Source: Streptomyces sp. WZ.A104
GTDB lineage: Bacteria; Actinomycetota; Actinomycetes; Streptomycetales; Streptomycetaceae
Length of the DNA stretch: 64,000 bases
Assembly: GCF_002382885.1 (NCBI RefSeq)
Contig: NZ_NWVL01000002.1
Location: 62,001-126,000, forward strand
Direction: 5' to 3'
The position numbers and the translations under genes are program-made. This document shows positions 56,346 to 64,000 of this stretch, piece by piece (the stretch's first letter is position 1; every line of letters begins with the position of its first letter). The notes beneath the pieces are model-generated. The model did not search any database. It saw nothing but the letters and a program-made list of their open reading frames with translations, and had not been told where the DNA came from.

Positions 56346-58934
56346 ATGCCGGAGCCCACCACCCCGAACTCCCCGGCGCACACCGCCGTACCGACGATCG
56401 TGGTCGTCGGGCACGGCATGGTCGGCCAGCGGTTCCTGGAGGCCCTGGCCGGGCGCGGACTGACCCCGGCGGCCGGCGGGGCCCGGGTCGTCGTGCTCTG
56501 CGAGGAACCCCGGCCCGCCTACGACCGGGTACAGCTGACCTCGTACTTCACCGGGCGCAGTCCCGAGGACCTCTCCCTGGTGGAACCGGGGTTCATGGAG
56601 CGGCACGGCTTCGAGCTGCGCGTGGGCGACCCGGCACAGAGCGTCGACCGGGCGGGGCGGACGGTGACCGCGCGGTCCGGGGCGGTGTTCCCGTACGACA
56701 CGCTGGTGCTGGCGACGGGCTCGTACCCGTTCGTGCCGCCGGTGCCGGGGAAGGACGCCCGGGGCTGTTTCGTGTACCGGACCATCGAGGACCTGCTCGC
56801 GATCGAGGAGTACGCGAAGGGGGCGGCCACCGGTGCGGTGGTCGGCGGCGGACTGCTCGGTCTGGAGGCGGCGGGGGCGCTGAAGGGGCTCGGGCTGCGC
56901 ACCCACGTGGTGGAGTTCGCGCCCCGGCTGATGCCGGTCCAGGTGGACGAGGGCGGGGGCGCGGCGCTGCTGCGGACGATCGAGGAGATGGGGCTGAGCG
57001 TCCACACGGGGGTCGGTACTCAGGAGGTCCTCGCGGACGCGGGCGGGGCGGTGAGCGGGATGGCGCTGTCGGACGGGTCCTCGCTCGCCACCGACCTGGT
57101 GGTCTTCTCGGCGGGCGTACGGCCCCGGGACCAGCTGGCCCGCGACTGCGGTCTGGCGGTCGGCGAACGCGGCGGGATCGTCGTGGACGAGCAGTGCCGG
57201 ACGTCGGACCCGGCGGTGCTCGCGATCGGTGAGTGCGCGCTCGCCGCCGACGGCCGGGTGTACGGGCTGGTGGCGCCCGGCTACGAGATGGCCGAGACGG
57301 CGGCCGAGACGCTGGTGGGCGGGCGGTCCGCGTTCACCGGGGCGGACCTGTCCACGAAGCTGAAGCTGCTCGGTGTGGACGTGGCCTCGTTCGGGGACGC
57401 GCACGGGGCGGCCGACGGCTCGCTGGACGTGGTGTACTCCGACGCCCGCTCGGGGGTGTACAAGAAGCTGGTGATCGCGCCGGACGGCACCCTGCTGGGC
57501 GGGGTGCTGGTCGGGGACGCGGACCAGTACGGCACCCTGCGGCCCATGACGGGCGCGGTGCTGCCGGTCGCCCCCGAGCAGCTGGTGCTGCCCGCCGGGG
57601 CGGGCGGTCCGGTGGCGCTCGGCCCGTCCGCGCTGCCGGACGAGGCGGTGATCTGCTCCTGCCACAACGTCACCAAGGGCGCGGTCTGCGAACACACCAC
57701 GCTGCCCGAGGTGAAGAAGTGCACCAAGGCCGGTACGGGCTGCGGCGGCTGCCTCAAGGTGATCGGCCAGCTGCTGCCGCCGCCCGAGGACGCGGGGCTG
57801 TGCGGCTGCTTCCCGTACAGCCGCAGCGAGCTGTACGAGATCGTCCGCACCCTGCGGGTCACCTCCTTCGCCGAGCTGCTCGACTCGCACGGCCGCCAGG
57901 AGGCACGGGGCGGGGACGGCTGCGAGGTCTGCAAGCCGACGGTCGGCTCGGTCATCGCCTCGCTGGCCCCGGCGGTCGGCGCGAGCGGCTATGTGCTGGA
58001 CGGCGAGCAGGCCGCGCTCCAGGACACCAACGACCACTTCCTCGCCAACCTCCAGCGCAACGGGTCGTACTCGATCGTGCCGCGCATCCCGGGCGGTGAG
58101 ATCACCCCGGAGAAGCTCATCGTGATCGGCGAGGTGGCCCGTGACTTCGGCCTCTACACGAAGATCACCGGTGGCCAGCGCATCGACCTCTTCGGCGCCC
58201 GGGTCGACCAGCTCCCGCTGATCTGGACCCGGCTGGTGGACGCGGGCTTCGAGTCCGGACACGCTTACGGGAAGTCCCTGCGCACGGTCAAGTCCTGTGT
58301 GGGGCAGACCTGGTGCCGCTACGGCGTCCAGGACTCGGTGAAGATGGCGATCGACCTGGAGCTGCGCTACCGGGGCCTGCGCTCCCCGCACAAGCTGAAG
58401 TCGGCGGTCTCCGGCTGCACCCGCGAGTGCGCGGAGGCCCGGGGCAAGGACTTCGGGATCATCGCCACCGCCCAGGGCTGGAACCTGTACGTCGGCGGCA
58501 ACGGCGGGGCCACCCCGCGCCACGCCGACCTGCTGGCCCAGGACCTCTCGGACGCCGAACTGGTGCGGCTGATCGACCGGTTCCTGATGTTCTACATCCG
58601 TACGGCGGACCGGCTGGAGCGCACCTCGGCCTGGCTGGAGCGGATCGACGGCGGCCTGGAGCACGTCCGGGACGTGGTCGTCCACGACTCGCTGGGGATC
58701 TGCGAGGAGCTGGAGCGGCTGATGGCCGGGCATGTGGCGGGCTACCGCGACGAGTGGGCCGAGACCATCAACGACCCGGAGCGGCTGCGCCGCTTCGTCA
58801 CCTTCGTCAACGCGCCCGAGGCCCCCGACCCCTCGGTGAGGTTCGTTCCGGAACGCGATCAGATAAAGCCGGATCTGGAGCTGCTGGCCGGTCCGGTGCT
58901 CGCCGTCCGCACCCTCGAAGGGACCGCATCCTGA
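56346..58934 (+). CDS. nirB: Assimilatory nitrite reductase (NAD(P)H), large subunit
   Basis: An 862-aa enzyme that reduces nitrite to ammonium with six electrons. The N-terminal FAD domain starts V-V-V-G-H-G-M-V-G, with a second Rossmann motif V-V-G-G-G-L-L-G-L-E-A-A. A BFD-like [2Fe-2S] domain follows (I-C-S-C-H-N-V-T-K-G and G-C-G-G-C-L). The C-terminal sulfite/nitrite reductase domain binds siroheme and [4Fe-4S] through C-V-G-Q-T-W-C (around residue 651) and G-C-T-R-E-C-A (around 688). GGAGG precedes the ATG by 8 nt. nirD follows with a 1-nt overlap. It probably responds to nitrogen through GlnR. Confidence 0.96.
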   Translation: MPEPTTPNSPAHTAVPTIVVVGHGMVGQRFLEALAGRGLTPAAGGARVVVLCEEPRPAYDRVQLTSYFTGRSPEDLSLVEPGFMERHGFELRVGDPAQSVDRAGRTVTARSGAVFPYDTLVLATGSYPFVPPVPGKDARGCFVYRTIEDLLAIEEYAKGAATGAVVGGGLLGLEAAGALKGLGLRTHVVEFAPRLMPVQVDEGGGAALLRTIEEMGLSVHTGVGTQEVLADAGGAVSGMALSDGSSLATDLVVFSAGVRPRDQLARDCGLAVGERGGIVVDEQCRTSDPAVLAIGECALAADGRVYGLVAPGYEMAETAAETLVGGRSAFTGADLSTKLKLLGVDVASFGDAHGAADGSLDVVYSDARSGVYKKLVIAPDGTLLGGVLVGDADQYGTLRPMTGAVLPVAPEQLVLPAGAGGPVALGPSALPDEAVICSCHNVTKGAVCEHTTLPEVKKCTKAGTGCGGCLKVIGQLLPPPEDAGLCGCFPYSRSELYEIVRTLRVTSFAELLDSHGRQEARGGDGCEVCKPTVGSVIASLAPAVGASGYVLDGEQAALQDTNDHFLANLQRNGSYSIVPRIPGGEITPEKLIVIGEVARDFGLYTKITGGQRIDLFGARVDQLPLIWTRLVDAGFESGHAYGKSLRTVKSCVGQTWCRYGVQDSVKMAIDLELRYRGLRSPHKLKSAVSGCTRECAEARGKDFGIIATAQGWNLYVGGNGGATPRHADLLAQDLSDAELVRLIDRFLMFYIRTADRLERTSAWLERIDGGLEHVRDVVVHDSLGICEELERLMAGHVAGYRDEWAETINDPERLRRFVTFVNAPEAPDPSVRFVPERDQIKPDLELLAGPVLAVRTLEGTAS

Positions 58935-59311
58935 TGACCACGGAAACGATCACCACGAAGACGACGGCCTCGGAGGCGACAGCCTCGGGAACGGTCCGGC
59001 TGTCCTGCGCGGACGCGTGGCTGCCGGTCTGCGACCGGTCGCTGCTCACCCCCGGGCGGGGCGTCGCGGTGCTGCTGCCGGACGGCGACCAGGCGGCCCT
59101 GTTCATGGACCGCTCCGGGCAGGTGTACGCGATCGGCAACCGGGACCCGTTCACCGGGGCGTACGTCCTGGCGCGCGGGCTGCTCGGCTCGGCCGGCGGG
59201 CGGCCGTTCGTGGCCTCGCCCCTGCTCAAGCAGCGCTTCGACCTGGCCACGGGGGCCTGTCTGGACGACGCGGGGGCGGCGGTGCCGGTGTTCGCGGTGC
59301 GGACCGACTGA
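58934..59311 (+). CDS. nirD: Nitrite reductase small subunit NirD
   Basis: A 125-aa Rieske-fold partner of NirB. The core reads A-I-G-N-R-D-P-F-T-G-A-Y-V-L-A-R-G and V-A-S-P-L-L-K-Q-R-F-D-L-A-T-G-x-C-L-D-D. The Cys/His ligands of a Rieske cluster are absent, which is normal for NirD. The first 20 residues are a Thr-rich low-complexity tail (T-E-T-I-T-T-K-T-T), unlike most homologues. The start codon overlaps the nirB stop as TGATG, so translation is coupled. Confidence 0.94.
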   Translation: MTTETITTKTTASEATASGTVRLSCADAWLPVCDRSLLTPGRGVAVLLPDGDQAALFMDRSGQVYAIGNRDPFTGAYVLARGLLGSAGGRPFVASPLLKQRFDLATGACLDDAGAAVPVFAVRTD

Positions 59312-59358
59312 GGGTGCGGGGCGGGTTCGTACCGCTTCGCACCCGCCCCTCCCCGGAC

Positions 59359-59402
59359 GTTCATCTGCCATTGACGGGCCGTCAACTCCGTACTCCTACA
59401 GT
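59359..59402 (+). promoter_or_regulatory. PHO box and -10 of the PhoX-like gene
   Basis: Three 11-bp units in direct repeat: GTTCATCTGCC (59359), ATTGACGGGCC (59370) and GTCAACTCCGT (59381). The first fits the streptomycete PhoP consensus (GTTCA-type) well, and the others partly. They end 5 bp before TACAGT (59397-59402), a -10 box, so PhoP would bind over the -35 position. The gene product is a phosphatase, which supports the call. Confidence 0.65.
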
Positions 59403-59464
59403 CGCGATGCGCGACCCGCCGGTCCGTCCGGAGCGGGGGGCCCTCAGTCATGCGTGGAGTGATC

Positions 59465-60631
59465 GTGGAACGTCGGAACTTCTTGCGCACCGCGGTGATC
59501 GGCAGCTCGGCGGCGGCCTTCGGCGGCACGCTGTGGCGGGGGGCCGCCTTCGCCGACCCGGCCCAGCCGGCCCCCGGCCCGTACGGCGCGCTCCAGCCGG
59601 CCAACGGCAACGGCATCCGGCTGCCGAGCGGCTTCACCAGCCGCATCGTGGCCCGTTCCGGGCAGACCGTGCCCGGCACCTCCTACCGCTGGCACAGCGC
59701 TCCCGACGGCGGGGCGGTGTACGCCGACGGCTCGGGCTGGATCTACGTCTCCAACGCCGAGGTGTCATCGTGGAGAGGCGGCGGGGCGAGCGCGGTGCGC
59801 TTCGACTCCTCGGGGACGGTGACCTCCGCGTACCGCATCCTGTCCGGGACGAACAACAACTGCGCGGGCGGCGCGACCCCGTGGAACACCTGGCTGTCCT
59901 GCGAGGAGGTCACCCGCGGATACGTCTACGAGACCGACCCGTGGGGGGTGAACGCGGCGGTGCGGCGGCCCGCGCTGGGCCGTTTCAAGCACGAGGCGGC
60001 CGCATCGGACCCGGACCACGGCTACGTCTACCTCACCGAGGACGAGTCGGACGGCCGCTTCTACCGCTTCCGGCCCACGACCTGGGGCGACCTGTCGAGC
60101 GGAACCCTTCAGGTGCTGGTGGCGGGCTCGGGCACCTCGACCCCGGTGACCTGGGCGGACGTGCCGGACCCGGCCGCCTCCTCCACCCAGACCCGGCACC
60201 AGGTGCCGGGGGCGAAGGTCTTCAAGGGCGGGGAGGGCTGCTTCTACGCGGCGGGCACCTGCTGGTTCACCACCAAGGGCGACAACCGGGTGTGGGCGTA
60301 CGACGCGGACAACTCGTCGATCACGCTCGTCTACGACGACTCGCTGGTGACGGGCGGCTCGGCCCCGCTGACCGGGGTCGACAACGTCACCCGGTCCGAC
60401 TCCGGCGACCTCTACGTGGCGGAGGACGGCGGCAACATGGAGATCTGCCTGATCACTCCGGACGACACGGTGGCGCCGTTCCTGCGGATCACCGGCCAGT
60501 CCGGTTCGGAGATCACCGGGCCCGCGTTCTCGCCGGACGGCAGCCGGCTCTACTTCTCCTCGCAGCGCGGCACGAGCGGAAGCTCGTCGGGCGGCATCAC
60601 CTACGAGGTGACGGGCCCGTTCCGGGGCTGA
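59465..60631 (+). CDS. PhoX-family alkaline phosphatase-like protein (DUF839), Tat exported
   Basis: A 388-aa secreted protein. A twin-arginine signal (E-R-R-N-F-L-R-T-A-V-I-G) opens the protein. The mature part is a beta-propeller of the PhoX/DUF839 group with W-L-S-C-E-E-V-T-R-G-Y (the calcium- and iron-binding Glu segment), R-F-K-H-E-A-A-A and the late F-S-P-D-G-S-R-L-Y-F-S-S-Q-R. PhoX enzymes hydrolyse phosphate monoesters using Fe and Ca. GTG 59465 is chosen because GGAG lies 5 nt upstream; ATG 59450 would place the Tat motif further in. A PHO box upstream predicts induction by phosphate starvation. Confidence 0.85.
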   Translation: MERRNFLRTAVIGSSAAAFGGTLWRGAAFADPAQPAPGPYGALQPANGNGIRLPSGFTSRIVARSGQTVPGTSYRWHSAPDGGAVYADGSGWIYVSNAEVSSWRGGGASAVRFDSSGTVTSAYRILSGTNNNCAGGATPWNTWLSCEEVTRGYVYETDPWGVNAAVRRPALGRFKHEAAASDPDHGYVYLTEDESDGRFYRFRPTTWGDLSSGTLQVLVAGSGTSTPVTWADVPDPAASSTQTRHQVPGAKVFKGGEGCFYAAGTCWFTTKGDNRVWAYDADNSSITLVYDDSLVTGGSAPLTGVDNVTRSDSGDLYVAEDGGNMEICLITPDDTVAPFLRITGQSGSEITGPAFSPDGSRLYFSSQRGTSGSSSGGITYEVTGPFRG

Positions 60632-60641
60632 CCGCACCACC

Positions 60642-60695
60642 CCGACCCCTCCGGGACCCGGAGGGGTCGGACACCCCTGGGCGGCCCGGGGTGTC
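60642..60695. terminator. Double hairpin terminator between convergent genes
   Basis: CCGACCCCTCCG (60642-60653) pairs with CGGAGGGGTCGG (60659-60670), 12 bp perfect. A second stem, GACACCCC / GGGGTGTC (60670-60677 and 60688-60695), follows directly and overlaps the stop codon of the convergent VOC gene. Confidence 0.8.
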
Positions 60696-61104
60696 AGGCG
60701 CCGCCCTCGACGGCCGACGGGTCCATCCACATGACCTCCCAGATGTGGTGGTCGGGGTCCTGGAACGAGCGGCCGTACATGAAGCCCATGTCCTGCGTCT
60801 CGCCCGCCGGGGAGCCGCCGGAGGCCAGGGCCGCTTCGACGATCCGGTCCACCTCCTCGCGGCTGTCGGCGCTCAGGGCGAGGATGGCCTCGGTCGTCTT
60901 CGAGGCGTCGGCGATGTCCTTCTTGGTGAACTCCTTGAAGCGCGGCTCCGTCAGCAGCATGACGAAGATCGTGTCGCTGATCACCACACACGCCGTCTTG
61001 TCGTCGGTGAACTGCGGGTTGGCCGTGAAGCCGAGCTTCTCGAAGAAGCCCTTCGCGGTCTCCAGGTCCTTCACCGGCAGGTTCACGAAGATCATCTGAG
61101 CCAT
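60694..61104 (-). CDS. VOC/glyoxalase superfamily protein
   Basis: A 136-aa protein of the vicinal-oxygen-chelate fold, PhnB/glyoxalase-like. It starts M-I-F-V-N-L-P-V-K-D-L-E-T-A-K-G-F-F-E-K-L-G-F, and ends with Y-G-R-S-F-Q-D-P-D-H-H-I-W-E-V-M-W-M-D-P. This D-P-D-x-H-x-W-E ending is typical of predicted lactoylglutathione lyase relatives. Metal ligands of true glyoxalase I are only partly visible, so the substrate is unknown. AGAGGG precedes the ATG. Confidence 0.87.
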   Translation of the reverse strand: MAQMIFVNLPVKDLETAKGFFEKLGFTANPQFTDDKTACVVISDTIFVMLLTEPRFKEFTKKDIADASKTTEAILALSADSREEVDRIVEAALASGGSPAGETQDMGFMYGRSFQDPDHHIWEVMWMDPSAVEGGA

Positions 61105-61327
61105 GGTCGGTCCCTCTTCCCTCTGTCCCGTCGCGCCCCGGTCGATCCGTCCGGCGCTTTCGATGGTTAGACGACGGTGCCACGCGGAACTCATCGGTGT
61201 TCGGGGAAGCAGATTCCACTCGCGCCCTCGCTCACGTTCGCACCGGCCCCCCGCGAGCCCGGCCCGACCCGAACGACAGGCCCCGGCGCCGAACCCCCGG
61301 GGCGCCCCGGGCCCGGAGGCCCTTCGC

Positions 61328-62359
61328 TCAGGGCAGGGCCAGCGGCGCGCCGCCGCGGAGGAGGGAGCCGCCCAGCGGGGTCAGGGTGTGGAGCACCGAG
61401 CTGCCGTGGCGCAGGGTCAGGACCAGGCCCGCCTCGCGCAGCACGGAGGCGTGCTGGCTCGCGGAGGCCAGGGACACCCCCGCCCGGCGGGCCAGTTCGC
61501 TCGTGGTGCAGCCGTTGCCGATGGCCTGGAGGACGGCCGAGCGGGTGTGGCCGACGAGGCGGCCGAGCCAGGGGCCCGGCTCCGCGAACTCCGGGGCGCC
61601 GGGGTGCGTCACCGGGTAGACGAGCACCGGCGGGAGGGACGGGTCCCGGTAGACGACGGGCGTGCCCCGGCAGAAGAACGAGGGCTGGAGCAGCAGCCCG
61701 CGCCCGTCCAGATGCAGGTCGCGGTCGACCGGGTAGTCGGCCTCCAGCACGGGTGAGCGCCAGCGGATCATCGGCGGCAGGGTGGCCAGGAGCCCGTCCG
61801 CGCCGCCGTCCAGCAGCGCCCGGCCCCGGACGGCCCGGTCCGCCTCGATGCTGGCCCTGATGTGCGGCCAGTACGGTTCGACGGCGGCGTGGTGGTAGCT
61901 GCGGAGGGCCCCGATCAGCCGGCCGAGCGGCTCGGCACGGCCCTCCAGGAGTGCGGCGGGCAGTGCCGCGCTCGCTCTCCCCGGGGGCCGTTGCCCGGCC
62001 GGGCGGCCCGCCCGCTGCCGCTGCCGCCCGGCGGCCAGCAGCTCCAGCTCCTCGCGGACACGGTCGGCGGGGGTGTCGCGCAGGGCCTCCATTCCGGTGT
62101 CGAGACCGAAAGGCTCGGCCCCCTCCTGGGAGGGCGTCAGAAAATCCGGGAAATAGCCGCGGGGCGGGACGACCGCCGCCAGCAGGTGTACTTCGCCATT
62201 CAACCGCGTCCGGGTTTCCGTACGCCATTTCCCGAAGATGGTCGAAGCACGCCGGTCCCTCAGCCGGTGAAAGCTGAGAATCGTTTCCCACAGCGCGTCC
62301 GGCCTCGTGGCCATCCGCACCCGCGAAAGGTCCAGCCTGGACACATGGATACGCAGCAC
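61328..62359 (-). CDS. ArsR-like winged-helix transcriptional regulator with large N-terminal domain
   Basis: A 343-aa protein. A C-terminal winged HTH (L-G-R-L-V-G-H-T-R-S-A-V-L-Q-A-I, then T-T-S-E-L-A-R-R-A-G-V-S-L-A-S-A-S-Q-H-A-S-V-L-R-E-A-G-L) follows a roughly 240-residue N-terminal domain of unknown role, a layout common among streptomycete DUF5937-like regulators. Typical ArsR metal-site Cys residues are absent. The start is uncertain: GTG 62359 gives V-L-R-I-H-V, usual for the group, but the Shine-Dalgarno spacing is tight. Upstream are several strong inverted repeats. Confidence 0.78.
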   Translation of the reverse strand: MLRIHVSRLDLSRVRMATRPDALWETILSFHRLRDRRASTIFGKWRTETRTRLNGEVHLLAAVVPPRGYFPDFLTPSQEGAEPFGLDTGMEALRDTPADRVREELELLAAGRQRQRAGRPAGQRPPGRASAALPAALLEGRAEPLGRLIGALRSYHHAAVEPYWPHIRASIEADRAVRGRALLDGGADGLLATLPPMIRWRSPVLEADYPVDRDLHLDGRGLLLQPSFFCRGTPVVYRDPSLPPVLVYPVTHPGAPEFAEPGPWLGRLVGHTRSAVLQAIGNGCTTSELARRAGVSLASASQHASVLREAGLVLTLRHGSSVLHTLTPLGGSLLRGGAPLALP

Positions 62360-62603
62360 TACTCCCCCACCTGTTGCATCCGCAATTGCCCCCACCGAAG
62401 GGTATGCGGGCCGTCACAGGAGGTCACCACGGGGTTTCGGCCAGAAGTGAAACGTCTCGCCCCGTTCCGCTTCACCCGAAAGGCTGTACGACGTCGGGTA
62501 CGCATCCGGTGCCCACCGGATGAGCACGTGAAGGCCGTGGGGGGCTTTGTGTGTTCGGCGGCGGTGGGCGACGGTGCGGCTCCGTACCCGATGGGGGTAA
62601 GCC

Positions 62604-62641
62604 GGGTGCGGTCCATGGGTGGGGATCCATGGACCGCACCC
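62604..62641. repeat. Perfect 15-bp inverted repeat upstream of the ArsR-like gene
   Basis: GGGTGCGGTCCATGG (62604-62618) and CCATGGACCGCACCC (62627-62641) surround an 8-nt loop. A related weaker dyad, GGTCC-ATC-GGACC, follows at about 62643-62655. It is too far from either flanking stop codon to be a simple terminator. Confidence 0.75.
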
Positions 62642-62879
62642 CGGTCCATCGGACCCCGGAGGGTCGCCCGTCACCCGAATTTCTTTGCGCATTAAACGAA
62701 GCAATGTGCTCTGCGCCACATTCTCCGGGCGGTATTCCGTGCTCGCTTCTGACGACTCTCCCCTACCGCCGGTCACATCCGTGCATGCCGGTCCCGTACT
62801 CGCCGATCATTTCCGGGCATCCCGGCCCCCGGAGCGCCGATCGCTCCGGGGGCCGGGGCGGCTTCCACAGGGCAGGGCG

Positions 62880-62914
62880 AAGCGGCGGCACCCCCGCACA
62901 GGGTGCCGCCGCTT
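62880..62914 (-). terminator. Second hairpin downstream of ppdK
   Basis: AAGCGGCGGCACCC (62880-62893) and GGGTGCCGCCGCTT (62901-62914), a perfect 14-bp stem with a 7-nt loop, is an I-shaped terminator about 180 bp past the ppdK stop. Confidence 0.7.
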
Positions 62915-63020
62915 CCGGGTGCTCCGGGGCCGCCGTCGGGCCGGTCGAGCCGGTGAGGGTCCTGGCTCGGTCTTCGGCGGCGACCCCGGAGGGACGGGCC
63001 GCTCTGCGGCCCTGGTCGGT

Positions 63021-63048
63021 GGGCAGGGCCGTTCGTGCGGCCCTGCCC
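63021..63048 (-). terminator. Terminator hairpin immediately after ppdK
   Basis: GGGCAGGGCCG (63021-63031) and CGGCCCTGCCC (63038-63048) form a perfect 11-bp stem with a 6-nt loop, 45 bp past the ppdK stop codon on the minus strand. Confidence 0.75.
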
Positions 63049-63092
63049 AGGAGATCCGGGGTGTTCGTGCACCCCGGACCGGTGAGTCCGGG

Positions 63093-64000
63093 TCAGCGGC
63101 TGTCACTGCCCCGGGACTCGGCTGCGGCCCGGCCGGCCTCAAGGCGGGCGACCGGGATGCGGAACGGCGAGCAGGAGACGTAGTCCAGGCCCACCTCATG
63201 GAAGAAGTGCACCGACTCCGGGTCACCGCCGTGCTCGCCGCAGACGCCGAGCTTGAGGTCCGGGCGGGTGGCCCGGCCCGCCTCGACGGCGCTGCGGACC
63301 AGCGCGCCGACGCCGTCCTTGTCGATCGTCTCGAACGGGGAGACCCCGAAGATGCCCTTCTCCAGGTACGCGGTGAAGAACGAGGCCTCCACGTCGTCGC
63401 GGGAGAAGCCCCACACCGTCTGGGTCAGGTCGTTGGTGCCGAACGAGAAGAACTGGGCGGCCTCCGCGATCTGGCCCGCCGTCAGCGCGGCGCGCGGCAG
63501 CTCGATCATGGTGCCGATGGTCAGCTTCAGGTCGGTGCCGGTGGCCGCCTGGACCTCCGCGATGACCTGGTCGGCCTCCTCGCGGACGATCTCCAGCTCC
63601 TGGACCGTGCCCACCAGCGGGATCATGATCTCGGCGCGCGGGTCGCCCTTGGCGTTCTTGCGGTGGGCGGCGGCCTCGGCGATCGCCCGCACCTGCATGG
63701 CGAACAGGCCGGGGATGACCAGGCCCAGGCGCACCCCGCGCAGACCCAGCATCGGGTTCTGCTCGTGCAGCTTGTGGACGGCCTGGAGGAGGCGCAGGTC
63801 GTTCTCGTTGGCGTCCTTGCGCGACTCCGCGAGCGCGACGCGCACCGACAGCTCGGTGATGTCGGGCAGGAACTCGTGCAGCGGCGGGTCCAGCAGCCGT
63901 ACGGTCACGGGCAGCCCGTCCATCGACTCGAACAGCTCGATGAAGTCGGCCTTCTGGAGCGGCAGAAGAGCGGCGAGCGCGCTCTCGCGCTCGTCGTCGG
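63093..64000 (-). CDS. ppdK: Pyruvate phosphate dikinase, C-terminal part (5' end beyond window)
   Basis: The last 300 or so residues of PPDK, open to the right edge. It converts pyruvate, ATP and phosphate to PEP, AMP and PPi (or the reverse). The PEP/pyruvate-binding TIM barrel is recognisable: D-G-L-P-V-T-V-R-L-L-D-P-P-L-H-E-F, then N-P-M-L-G-L-R-G-V-R-L-G, M-I-P-L-V-G, G-T-M-I-E-L-P-R-A, F-S-F-G-T-N-D-L-T-Q, and the proton-donor Cys in G-V-C-G-E-H-G-G-D-P. The ATP-grasp and phosphohistidine domains lie outside. Two strong hairpins follow the stop. Confidence 0.96.
   Translation of the reverse strand, partial: DDERESALAALLPLQKADFIELFESMDGLPVTVRLLDPPLHEFLPDITELSVRVALAESRKDANENDLRLLQAVHKLHEQNPMLGLRGVRLGLVIPGLFAMQVRAIAEAAAHRKNAKGDPRAEIMIPLVGTVQELEIVREEADQVIAEVQAATGTDLKLTIGTMIELPRAALTAGQIAEAAQFFSFGTNDLTQTVWGFSRDDVEASFFTAYLEKGIFGVSPFETIDKDGVGALVRSAVEAGRATRPDLKLGVCGEHGGDPESVHFFHEVGLDYVSCSPFRIPVARLEAGRAAAESRGSDSR

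Larger units (their letters stand above)
62360..63092. other. 733-bp intergenic region rich in inverted repeats
   Basis: No supportable gene. It contains, in order: CATCCGGT-GCCC-ACCGGATG (62503-62522); a perfect 15-bp inverted repeat at 62604-62641; an AT-rich patch (62680-62720) that may carry a promoter; a perfect 14-bp hairpin at 62880-62914; and the ppdK-proximal hairpin at 63021-63048. Open frames crossing it have no ribosome sites. Confidence 0.55.

Noticed and set aside
1..64000. CRISPR arrays, intact insertion sequences, integrases or prophage genes
   Set aside because: No spaced direct repeats of CRISPR type, and no transposase, integrase or phage structural motif, were found in any frame read.

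Overview
The window is about 70% or more GC, with dense genes and third codon positions almost always G or C. Its gene content is typical of a Streptomyces chromosome core arm: an HrdA-type sigma factor, DnaG, an Mbl-type actin, MatB, NirBD and pyruvate phosphate dikinase. From memory, and not checked, several loci look like orthologues of the S. coelicolor SCO2444 to SCO2494 neighbourhood. All product calls rest on reading translations and motifs. No database search was run.

Layout. 0-11.8 kb: the 3' end of an SGNH hydrolase, a decayed galactose mutarotase scrap, an orphan amidinotransferase, a GH3 beta-glucosidase divergent from a TetR regulator, a Tat-exported L-amino-acid oxidase, an EI24 membrane protein, Ohr, and an MDR reductase divergent from a MarR regulator that has a clear dyad operator. 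11.9-19.7 kb: an MreB/Mbl-like actin, a GAF sensor kinase with a degenerate ATPase domain, an Lrp regulator, the coupled pair matB and an AccD/AccA-fusion carboxyltransferase (both making acyl-CoA extender units), and an MFS exporter. 19.9-36.2 kb: a looser, accessory-looking block with long non-coding stretches and gene fragments. It holds DUF389, a MetP/MetS importer, a BCCT choline/betaine transporter, a SulP permease divergent from MerR, an RNase J and SAM-methyltransferase pair, a truncated SUKH protein, RF3 (prfC) and a broken kinase. It ends at three tRNA genes (CAU and two Asn-GTT). 36.9-49.6 kb: YtxH-like protein, FGGY kinase, a heterodimeric ABC exporter, hrdA, dnaG, a ferredoxin reductase, dgt and cbiX. 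49.9-64 kb: SanA-like protein, a GGCT-like protein, CutA, an FMN reductase with a SoxR box, a class IV aminotransferase, a small surface protein with a class E/F sortase, a TSUP permease, nirBD with a GlnR-like box, a PhoX-like phosphatase with a PHO box, a VOC protein, a winged-helix regulator, and the 3' part of ppdK.

How the genes work together. Sirohydrochlorin chelatase (cbiX) can feed siroheme to NirB, and nirB is preceded by a GlnR-type site. The PhoX-like phosphatase has PhoP-type direct repeats just upstream of its -10 box. The FMN reductase carries a SoxR operator inside an elongated promoter spacer. Around ten genes start 5-7 nt after a TAnnnT -10 box and have no ribosome binding site, so leaderless transcripts are common here.

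The least explained structure is in the accessory block. Two promoters, one upstream of the RNase J operon (28709) and one upstream of RF3 (35250), carry nearly the same 20-bp dyad fused to the same TAGATT -10 box. The RNase J leader also contains two mutually exclusive hairpins. I read this as a possible co-regulated RNA-turnover and translation-stress module. No CRISPR array, intact insertion sequence or prophage was seen.
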